A stretch of DNA of 64,000 nucleotides from Pycnopodia helianthoides (taxonomy: Eukaryota; Echinodermata; Asteroidea; Forcipulatida; Asteriidae), in contig CM063244.1 in the NCBI GenBank assembly GCA_032158295.1, positions 1,349,148 to 1,413,147 of the forward strand, in the 5' to 3' direction. The position numbers were made by a program, and so were the translations under genes. Below, piece after piece: positions 34,401-46,400 of the stretch. The number at the start of each line of letters is the position of its first letter. Position 1 is the stretch's first letter. A model generated the notes under the pieces. It did no database searches. It was not told where the DNA came from and worked only from the letters and a program-made list of their open reading frames with translations.

Positions 34401-37400
34401 AAATTGAAACACAAATGTTAGGCTAAAACTCCCTGCCATTTAAGTTAGAACAAAAAATAACAACAGCAGGCCTGAATAACATGGAGGGCATTGTTGCCCG
34501 CATTGTTGCCCCCAATCATTTTCCATAATGTTGCCCCCAATGTTGCCCCAATGTTGCCCCCATGTTGCCCCCAATGTTGCCCCAATGTTGCCCCAATGTT
34601 GCCCCCAATGTTGCCCCCCATGTTTCCCCCCATGTTGCCCCCATTGTTGCCCCCAATGTTGCCCCAATGTTGCCCCCATTGTTGCCCCCAATGTTGTCCC
34701 AATGTTTCCCCCATGTTGCCCCCCATGTTGCCCCCAATGTTGCCCCCAATGTTGCCCCCATGATGAATCGCATGAAACGCAAAGTTGGACGGGCGTCAAC
34801 TGTATGCTTAGTAATAAGAAGTAAACATTTGAACACATTAGAAGAGAACAATGACGTTTATTTGTATATAAATGTATGTATGTAATGTTTCAAGAGGGGC
34901 TCCAAGGTCAAATTAGCGTAACATTTACTGTGTACAAATGTTTCTATTTTCAAAATACAATTTTAAAGAGGGGAGGTCGAGTTCAGTTTTGTGATGCAAT
35001 CATTTCCTTAAAAGATAGAGTCCTTTTTATGAAAACTGTCCTCTGTAGATTGGGGAATGATTGCAAAGCAAAACTGAACTTGACCTAGAAACCCCTCTTT
35101 AATAATTTTGTTTGAAAATTGAAACATAAATGTTCGGGCTAATGAGCCAATGTACATACTCCCTGCCATTTAAGTTGGAACCAAATGGTAACAACAGCAG
35201 GCCTGAATTATATGGGCCATGGGGGCATCAATGTTGCCCCCAATGTTGCCCCAATGTTGCCCCCAATGTTGCCCCAATGTTGCCCCAATGTTGCCCCAAT
35301 GTTGCCCCAATGTTGCCCCAATGTTGCCCCAATGTTGCCCCAATGTTGCCCCCCATGTTTCCCCCATGTTGCCCCCCAATGTTGCCCCCAATGTTGCCCC
35401 AATGTTGCCCCCAATGTTGCCCCAATGTTGTCCCAATGTTTCCCCCATGTTGCCCCCCATGTTGCCCCCAATGTTGCCCCCAATGTTGCCCCAATGTTGC
35501 CCCCAATGTTGCCCCCAATGTTGCCCCCATGTTGCCCCAATGTTTCCCCCATGTTGCCCCCCCCATGTTGCCCCCAATGTTGCCCCCAATGTTGCCCCCA
35601 ATGTTGCCCCCATTGTTGCCCCTATGTTTCCCCCCATGTTGCCCCCATTGTTGCCCCCAATGTTGCCCCAATGTTGCCCCCAATGTTGTCCCAATGTTTC
35701 CCCCATGTTGCCCCCCATGTTGCCCCCAATGTTGCCCCCAATGTTGCCCCAATGTTGCCCCCAATGTTGCCCCCAATGTTGCCCCCATGTTGCCCCAATG
35801 TTTCCCCCATGTTGCCCCCCCATGTTGCCCCCCCATGTTGCCCCCAATGTTGCCCCAATGTTGCCCCCATTGTTGCCCTATGTTTCCCCCATGTTGCCCC
35901 CATTGTTGCCCCCATGTTGCCCCAATGTTTCCCCCATGTTGCCCCCCCATGTTGCCCCCAATGTTGCCCCCAATGTTGCCCCCATTGTTGCCCCTATGTT
36001 TCCCCCCATGTTGCCCCCATTGTTGCCCCCAATGTTGCCCCAATGTTGCCCCCATTGTTGCCCCCAATGTTGCCCCCAATGTTGCCCCCAATGTTGCCCC
36101 CATTGTTGCCCCCAATGTTGCCCCAATGTTGCCCCCATTGTTGCCCCCAATGTTGCCCCCAATGTTGCCCCCAATGTTGCCCCCAATGTTGCCCCCATTG
36201 TTGCCCCCAATGTTGCCCCCCATGTTGTCCCCATTGTTGCCTTGGTGTCCCTTAAAAATAAGATTTTTCGACTGAAGTGCCCTTTTACATGTATTTATTT
36301 CGTTTTGTTTAAACCAGGGTAGCCCCAACAGTTTTTCAAAGAACTGTCCCGGAGCCCTGGATACATACACAATGAAATACTCAGGAATAAAAGACACAAA
36401 AAAGCTACAAATTACCTATGAATATATAGAATTCTAAGAAATACAAAATGGGGCCTAAGAATCAAATGTAAAAACAACACATCCAGTCACAAACAGGGGC
36501 CTTCAGGGAAAAATATGAATTAAGGAGGATTGCAAACCAAACCAAATTGAAACCATGAACAAGTGAGCTTGGTCAAAACCAAAAGTGTTGTAAGAGACAT
36601 TCGAAAGAGCATGAACAACTTTAAAAAGGGCATTTCTGTGCGTAGTACATACATCATGTACTCATTCAAGAGTTCTGTTCTACACACTGCACATACTATA
36701 ATTTCCATTGACTTTGGCCCTTTTTCGAATCCACGGCTTCGGCTCCGGATTGGGCTTCAGGCCCAGTTTTCTTGTCTGAAACCCTGACCGCAAAGCATGC
36801 GTAAGTTAAAATAATTGAGGGAGCCTAGCTATCCTGAGCCGATTTTGGAGCCGAAGCCGTAATTTCGAAAAGGGCCTTAATCGTCATTAATAATGCCAGC
36901 TTGGACTTGGTGTGCAGTTCATGCAAGTACATGACGTGCCATCAACACACTGAGTACCAATAAAAAGTACGCAGTTCAAAATCATACAGTCAAATTACCT
37001 GCATATTGTACACAAGGACGTCATATTCCCAATGACTAAGCTTGTCTGATACGTCTGCGATGCTAGGGGGTTAATGCATGTAAATGGCATACACAGATAT
37101 TGTATAAAAGGTACATGGACCACCAAGCCAGGCCATCATTCATAATTAATTTTTTTTTTTTTTAGGTAATAGGAATTGTTTTGCGTATTTAAATATAAAT
37201 CACTGCACTTCATCAGCGATGCCCAAAACAGTATTCAGTACGTGTACATGTATGAACATTGTACATGTACAGGTGTTTGGTTACAAACTTAGCCTGTCTT
37301 TGAAATTGTACAATTTATGCTCACATGTAGCTTTCTTAAAGGCAGGGTGTACTTTTAAGCAATTAGGCCTACTCCACAAGTGAATGAACATGAAATATTA

Positions 37401-40400
37401 CTTGGTAAAGAGCACTGGAGAGCTGTTGATATTTATAAGACAATGTTAGAAATGACCCCCTTTAAAGTAATGTAGTTTTAGAGAAGGAGGTAATTTTTCA
37501 CCCAAACATTTGATTCTGAGAAAGGCCTCAGGCATCTGAAAGCACACAATTCTATGCAACAAGGGTGTTTTTTGTTTCTTCATTATTATCTTGCAACTTC
37601 GGTGCCAATTTGAGCTCAAATTTTCACAGGTTTGTTATTTTGTTTATATGTTGGGACACACCGAGTGAGGATACTGGTCTTTGACAATTCCCAAAAGTAT
37701 ACCCTGCCTTTAATCCAATACCATGACACTGAGTGTAAATTTGCATAAATTATGCGCAACTGGTGTTTAGAATGTGGAACAATTTGACACAACCGACTGA
37801 ACAAGGTTCCTGATAGGAACTGAAATAAATCGAGCGTGAGCTTCTTTTTCCTGGATTTACCAGAATCTTCTTTTTTTATGTGAAAAACAATTAGTTTAAT
37901 CATAGACCTATTAAAAGGGCAGACACTTTTTCCTAATAACTGACATTTTTGGGTTTACATGGGTAAAAATCACTGTTTAATACATTGTAACTCACTTATT
38001 TGGACTCCATGTTAGAGTGGACAAATAATGAGAGTTGAACAGGCTTCGAACCCTGAACCAGATATTATGAGAGTTCATAGTAGGGTGTCAAGGCCAAGCG
38101 GTTTAGAGCATCGGATTCAAGTTCTGGTGGTTAAGTCATTGGGGTGTGTGTTCGAATCCCGGTCATGACACTTGTGTCCTTGAGCAAGATGCTTACTATA
38201 TTTGCTTCTCTTCACCCAGGAGTATAAATGGGTACCTGCGAGTTTAGAGGTTGATATTGTGTTTGAAAAAGCCTTCGCAGCGCCACGGCAGCCCGGGGCT
38301 GTATACTCCCCAGGGAGCTGAGAAAGATTACAGGAATGCCAAATTGGCTCAATGACCAGGGCACTAATGTAAAGCGCATTGATACTTTATTGTAAAATGC
38401 GCTATAAAAGAACTACATGTAGTTATATTGTTATTGTTTATCAGACTACCAGCATGACCAACTTTACATCCCACGTAGAACATAATAATAATAATAGTAA
38501 TACGTATAGCGCTTTATCACACTCAATGGGCCTCTCAAAACAATTAGTAGTTTTTTTTCTGCAAGGTATGCCAAGCTACGTTTTGAAGTATTAGACCTTT
38601 TCCCTTTCCATAGCACCAATGTAATGCATCGCAAAAATTGAAATAAACAAGGACAAAGGTGAAATGAGGAAAGGGCAGGACTGAAGAGAATTTGTTTTCC
38701 CTGAAAGGTTCAGCGTGCCCATAAAAAGAACACTCCAGACAAACTGGTCCTGAGAAATAGACTCTAAAATTAAAAGAAAGAAAAAGGTTTTAAAGGTATT
38801 ATACAGGATTGGCAAGGACAAAAAACAGCATTGTTTAATTTTAGTCTGAAAGCTTACTTGAAAGTTGACAAAGTTCATGCTAAAGCCATTTTTTCTGCGA
38901 AATATTTCCCTCTGAAATGAAGTCATATTCGAGAAAACTGTTTCTGAAAAACTATAAAAATGCAACTGTTGATTTCGGTTGTTACAACCCAAATTAAGGA
39001 CAGTGTGTTTACATGCTGAACATTGTGCATGATTTTCCACTATTTTCTCCCGACTCACACAAAGGATCGAGCCCAGATTTTTACAGGTATGTTATTTCTT
39101 GTACATACGGTTGATCACACAAAACATGAACACTGTCTGCGACTAATTTGACATCACTACCAATCCTGTATAATGCCATAAAGGGGTGTACAACATTGGT
39201 AAGATTGAGTAATATAAATGTTCACAGATTTGCACATAACTTACAATGGTATAAAGATGGTCATGGTGGTAAACTTTCCTTGAAATAGTTTCGCTTGAAA
39301 TTGTATAGTTTTTAGAAAACGAGTAAAACAATTAGTCTTTATCGCGCGTGTCCAAAACCTGATGGTTGAAAACAGTGAAAACATATAAAGGTTTTTTAAA
39401 ACTTCTTTCTCATGACTCCGAAGACCAATTTCACAGGTTTGTTATTTCATGTATGTTGGGTCACACAAAGTGCGGATACTGGTCTTTGACAATTACCAAG
39501 TTGTTGTACATGTGCTATAAAGGCAAAGTATACATGGTTTTTGGAACCATTCGATTGTTTTAATCCTATATAAATGTAGAATGTATACAATAAAACTAAC
39601 CTGTATAAATTTCATTTCAAAAGGTGGTAACGTTTTTGAGATATCGCCCAAAATCTGGAGTGATTATGTTCACGCATGAAGAATAATCCCTAATTGGAAT
39701 ACACAATCTGAGAAACGTTTCTGACCTCCGATTCAAATTTATGGGGATGAAAACTGACATCTTTTTCTTTTTCCATATCCACTTTATTTTGAATTGAAAT
39801 ATTTCTCAAAATGCTTCATACTATCTAAAGTTGTTGTACTTCTAACCAAGTAAGTTTTTATTGCCATAAATTTTTAGAGTGATTACCAATCGTTTACCTT
39901 CCCTTTAAAGGTGAACAAACAACAAAATGATACTTGGTATTACTCATTAGAGCCCAATTACATGGTGGTGCTTGCTACGGAATACCGCGCTTCCAACCTA
40001 CGTATTTCTGTGGGTTACAGGGTGGCCATAAGCGCAGGTATACCTCGGTAAGCAGAGCCATGAAATGTGGCCGAGTTTCGGGCGCCTGAACCGAGTAACT
40101 CTTTTGACACATGTCCATATGGTCTAGTAGTTTGTGGAGCATGCTCGTCGCCTTGCCAGTATTTATAAGTACATGTAGGTTGTGTTGACTCAACGTGGTT
40201 GACCATGGAAATACTATGCGTGTAGCCTAGTCTGCACACATGCAAGACCGTAATAGCAGTTAGGTTGAATCATCAGGTGTTGTATGGACTTTTATTATTA
40301 TCTTGCAGCCACAATGCTTGCCATGTTCCCTGTTTGCAATTAGTAATAATGAATATTGATTCTCATTACACCAGTAAAGAGCCAGCCTTTTTTTTTTTGT

Positions 40401-43400
40401 CCTTCTCGCATTCTCAGTCTTTTTATAGACCTTTCTATTGCCAACATCATGGCCCGAGTTTTTGCGCCAACCAAGGTTGGGAAACTATGGGAAGCCATAA
40501 ATGCAAAGCAAAAACCGATAGCCACAGTTTTTAACAATGTTACACAATATTCAAAAATAGTGTTGGATTTGTTGGAAACAAAGCAACTAATCATGGGATG
40601 CTTTTTTTTAACTCAAAATTTGCAGAAATAAGGAATTTGATCGCAGCTTCTGTTAACAAGGTTTAATGTTATGCTAACATTCGTCTGTCCATGCCAACCG
40701 GCGCGGTTTATTTATCAACAGTAGAAAGGTCTATTGATTTGAATGGGCAGAAAACAAAATGGCCATTCCACTTAGCTGTTTTGGGGTTATTTAATATTTA
40801 TGAGGGTAGCCCATCATTAGGCAATTAAAATAAATCTGTAACCTCCTTAAACATTTCCTGCCAGGAACTGCCTCAATCCACCAAAGCCAACCAATATGAG
40901 TTGTGTAGGTTGCCTACTGCCTCAATCCACCAAAGCCAACCAATATGAGTTGTGTAGGTTGCCTACTGCCTCAATCCACCAAAAGTCAACCAATATGAGT
41001 TGTGTAGGTTGCGTACTGCCTCAATCCACCAAAATCAACCAATATGAGTTGTGTAGGTTGCCTACTGCCTCAATCCACCAAAGCAACCAATATGAGTTGT
41101 GTAGGTTGCCTACTGCCTCAATCCACCAAAGCCAACCAATATGAGTTGTGTAGGTTGCCTACTGCCTCAATCCACCAAAATCAATTAATTCACAAAAATT
41201 TGCCAATATGAGTTGTATGTCGGTGATTTTTAAATGTGCCTCAATCCACCAATATCATCCAAATTCTCTGGTTGGTTTTGAAGGATTCGGGAAGGCTAGG
41301 GCTGGGCCATTCAAAATTCAAGAATTAAAAACACAAGAATTTTCTTCCAAATAGTCTTTATGGTAAGCATTCAAAATAATTAGACATGAACTGAAATTTG
41401 AAGCACAGAAGAAAGCACAAGACAAGTCACTAAAAATATAAAATAAAATATTAAATATAAAACATCACCACAATGAGGGCAAGGGGAGATGATGGCAATT
41501 TGAAGGGGAGGGGAAAGGTGGGGGGGTTGGGGGTTTGGTTATGTAGGCAGTATGGAGTGAAGGGAAGGGGGGGCGGAGTTTGGATGAAGTAGAGAGGGGG
41601 GTGGATAAACATGATGCAAACCATAGTTATCTAGTGAAACTTATATATTACACATTTTGAATAGCCCTTGATAAAAATGAAGATTTCAGTCTGAGGTGAG
41701 GGCCATAAGAAAACAGGTGGAAGGCAGGCCTGGAATTTCATCTTTGAGAGGGCAAGGAAATTTTCAGTTTGCAAAGGGCGCTTCCATTGGAAAATCTTAA
41801 TGTCTACGGGAAACTTTTGAAGGGACACCAAGGCCAAGACCAGGGGCAAGAGAGAGGCCATGACCTCCGTGGCCTGCGTGTAATTCCAGCCCTGGGAAGC
41901 GGGCACCAAGGCCAAGACCAGGGGCAGGAGAGAGGCCATGGCCTCCGTGTAATTCCAGCCCTGGGAAGGAGCAGGAGAAATCAAAGAGAAAATCTCAAAA
42001 GAAAAAGTAGGCTGTTCATAATTTTTGAAAATAGGGTTTTGAAAAGACACTTGGGTTCAATTTTTTAATTATATTTTTAAGCAGGAAAATTTGCTCACAA
42101 AAAAATTAGCGGAGTATCAGTCACAACTAGCATACATGCATGACACTTTGGCTGGTAATTTGTTTTTGCTTGAGTAAGATTTGTCTGTGCTGATCACTCA
42201 GGTTTTCTGCGCTAAACCGGTTTGATGAAAGTGGGCTCTGGCTAACACTATTTATGTGTCAAGTTGTATGCAGTCGCGTTGTACATTGTGTAAGAATGTA
42301 CACACTAAATATCAAACCTCCTAGCATTGAACTTGTGATTAATTAATGCGCCGTACGTGTTCATGTACAAACAAATCACAATACTTAAGGCCATTTAAAT
42401 AGTAACTAATTATGCAGCCACAAATTAAAAAGCAGTAACGAAGCAATTTTGCTGAATTAATCATTTATTGTGCAATCCGTCTCTTGGGCAACTGCCTGTG
42501 TATTTCTCGGCGTACCCAAGCATTTTGAGGGGGGGGGGGGGGGGGTTGGAAATCGGTCCCCAGTGCTGTAAATTATCGTCAAGTGTAAACCTTATGGGCA
42601 TTAGAATCATCCCCCCTCCAGGTGGCATTTGCCCGCAAGCGTTTGCGTAATTGCCAGGAGAACATTAATTAAATTGCTTTTAATTGATTGCTCTAACAGT
42701 GGCATGCTGCTATATCATTGGGGAATGGATGCACTCTTGAGTCTTATTGTCATCATCGCCAGGTCCAATGTAAACCTTCAATTTTGAAAACTACTCAGTT
42801 GGATCTAAACCCTTCAAAATAAATAATAACCAGTGTGTGCACACAATGCAGAGATGCCAACATCACGATTTGGGCGCAGCGTTTACAATTTTGAGCCGTG
42901 AACACGACTCTAGTGATAAGTTTTCGCAAGCGTACGGACATGTATACAGATACAGATACGATAACTGTACAGGCCTAAAAATAACCCACGGCACCCACAG
43001 CAATTGCCGTGGTGCCCTGTGCTTTTGCTGTGGTGCCCTCTGCAAAGTTCTATTAAAAATTTCACATTTTCCGCATAGACTGAGCTGCCCCTTACTAGTG
43101 GAAAATTGCCGTGCCCCTTCAAGAGCGAAGTTCAAGGCCTGACTGTATCCGTTCACAGTAGATGCGCATCAGATTTTGTTTTGCAATCATAGAGTTATAT
43201 GTCAGGGCTGGGCCAAAGTAAAGATACCAGCTGGCATAAGTTTTGGTAGCAAAACAAACCCCCCAAAACATTTTGTATCTGTTCGTGTCACGTTGGAGAA
43301 TTTCGAATTGAATAGTATTTTTGTTTAACTGTTCACTGTATTTTCTTAATTTTTTGCTTACAAATGACAAACACATTTCTATCTACATGTATATTATGAA

Positions 43401-46400
43401 TGGCACCTTTGACAGCAATACCGGGGAAAATGTTTTTAATCTAGGGCAAAAAATAACTTAAATCAGCAAAACAGTTCTGTTTTTTAACATACGTGTATGA
43501 GCTCCCGTATCCGTTGTCAATGAGCATGCAAAACATGGACGCCATGGTTATGTGAACGCACAAAGTGTTGATGTATCCTTATTTGTTTAAATGTATACAA
43601 AGCCTTGTGAAACCTCTCTATAACTTCAATTAAATACGACAAACAAGCCTGCTTGTTTGTGTATACAGATGTAAGTAGTTACTAACAATTATTACATAAG
43701 CGTTCGTAACCCAAAATTTTTAAAAATTTAACCCAAAATACTGTTTAAAAACTTTAAATGTAGGTACAGTATTCCAAAACATTTTCCATGCCTCTGCGTG
43801 GTATAGTTGTTCAGAACTTTTTTTTGAGCTTCCGGAATTATCATTTCCTTCGAAAATATCGTTGTCACAATGAGACCCTGACTTAACAAGGGAAAGACAA
43901 GAATGGTGGTCGTAACACTTATGAGAATAAGTTCATCGTGAATTGCAAAACCTTTGCCCATAGTCTGTGTACATACATTCACACTCTTATCCAAATTAGT
44001 ATGTTTTTTTTGTTTTTTTTGGGCGTATTGTTGAGCGCCACGAGCGTCACTGCGTAATGGAATTGTACACTTTAGGAATAAGAAGCCACTATTATTATTG
44101 TTATTATAAACAATGGTGGCAGCCTGTCTATTCTTGTAAGCTACATTTGTATAAACAAAAAGACAAAGGTCTGGAATGGGGAATTACACAATAACCCCTG
44201 AAAAAAGAGAGGAGATTACAAGCTTGAATTCCAGTAATGAATTCCGGTAATGAATTCCGGTTTCTTCTGACCTTCTTTGTTCTGGGTAAACAAAGCGTAG
44301 CACGGTACCTGTACAGGTTTAATTAAGTTGAATAATGGCTTGAAGTCAGGCTTCTACCAGTTTAAAAAAAAATGTCAAAAGTCATTTTTTTTCTTTCTAT
44401 GAACTGCGGGCATGTGAGTAATATGCAAATTAGGTCTCCCTTTGTTTACCAAGCGTAGCGTTTAATAGACGTGATTATAAATCGTACCCGTACATGTACC
44501 TCTACCATCTCTATTTGTCTTTGTTAAAAACTTAAGAGCTCAGTTCCTTGACTCGTATTCATAAACTATTAATTAAGGTGTAATTTGTAGGCTAATATGT
44601 TGGCCTTGATGTCTCACATTTGTCCTGTCTGCTTCATTTTGTCCTATGTCCATGTTACGATACCTTGGTTGTATGTTTGTTTGTCCTCATGTAGGTTAGG
44701 GAACAAAAGCGTCTTGCTTAACCTTATACCTAAATGTTGTCATTAATTTGCTGCTTATTATTGAATCACTAGGTACTTATTAAATCTCATTCTAATGAAT
44801 TACCTGTGTAGTTTCTACATAACTGTGCATTATTGTAATGAATGACAGCATTGAAATAAATGTTTTGTGAATAGAATAGTCTACATGAATGTACATGAAT
44901 GCTGGCATACCTTAGCGTTGCACATTTTTGTCACTTTGCCAAAGCCCCAGCTCGCTCTCTCTGTACAGTAGTGGCAGCTCATCAGTGATACCACCTTGGC
45001 CGGCAATCAATGACAATTCATTGCAATCCAAGTGAGGTCCATCGATTCACCACCATCTACGTAAGAAGCCTTACATTAATAAGCAGACTCTAACTGGGCA
45101 ACATAATGTACACATATTCAAACAAGAAATGTCTGGTCCATTGCAAACAAGCATGTGAGACCTCTTAACCTTTAAGCTAAATTTAACTTGATCTTCCCAT
45201 TCATGAGAAAATAGAATTAGCTGTTGCAAACTGCTTACCAACCAAAAGGACCTTTGGTATAAATGCAAAAAAAATAGATGATGGCCTGATGTTTTAACCC
45301 ATGTAGCTTAGTCTTTCTCAAAGGCAAAAAAAAAAAAGGAAAAAAGAAGAAGAAAGACTCTGCTAGGGTCGAAACGTCGGCCATTATCTATTTTTTGCTT
45401 CTCTTTTTTATATAATACAAAACGGATAGATTTTAAAAGGTGTTTTTTTCAATGTAAAATGAAACCCACATGCCAAAATCAGGTTTTCAGAGATAGTCAA
45501 TCACATTGAAAGTGTAAATGACCGAAACATCAGCAACAATATCAATGTAATGTGACGTCTGAAATATTTTATACGTTGACAACAAAACTTACATTGTAGG
45601 CTCTAATTAGCTGTTATTTTTTTGAAAGCTTGTGTTCTCATCTGTCTGATGAGCAAATACAATTAAACCCAGGGTCTGAGTTTGGGAAGGAAGTGCCAAG
45701 GTCTTAGCATGGAGCATCACATCAAAATGCGTTTAGTTAGCGCTGATAATTGCATTTTCATTGTACGTCAGGGGAAGATCATTGTATGTGATTGCTTGAG
45801 ATGGCAATATGATGTCAGCATACTTGACTTGGGCTTTCTGAACCGTTGCGTTTGGGATCAACGTTACAACCTCTTTCCCCGTGTGTAGGTCTGTCATGTC
45901 TGTAGCCAGCCTCTGTCTTCTCTACGGATATTTTCATGGTAATTTTGCCACCAGTGTGTCCGACCTGGTTCCTCATATCAGGGTGTTTGAGCGTGAAACC
46001 AGGCTTTCTGCTTCTTCTCACCCATGCACTCTTTGCTTTGCTGAGATGTAGAACAAAGAGCCATTCCAACAGCTTTATTCCATGTAGACTACTGCATCTC
46101 TTTGGAACTCCTTGCCTGGTGCATGTTTCCCTCCATCCTACAATCTAGACTGTTTTAAGAGGAATATCAATTCCTACTTTCAGCTCCCCTGAGTCATTTT
46201 CATCTTTAAAACATTTTCTGCTTGTAGGCCCATACCAAGAGTGGCTTTTAGCCTTGTTTGAGGCGAACTTGCATTAAAAACATAACAAAAAACTACACGT
46301 AAAACAAAATGTAAAATTTCCAGGTTTTTAGGGGCACTCCCCTGCACGATGGAAACAAACTGCAACTGTATTGTTCATGAAATTGTCAAAGGTTGTTTGG

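Noticed and set aside
35130..36397. Overlapping open frames of 350-390 codons on both strands
   Set aside because: They are produced by a stop-free 11-12-bp tandem repeat; all six frames are open and no domain or codon bias is present.
40863..41184. CRISPR-like array of 49-bp units
   Set aside because: The units are contiguous with no unique spacers and lie in an animal intron; it is a minisatellite.
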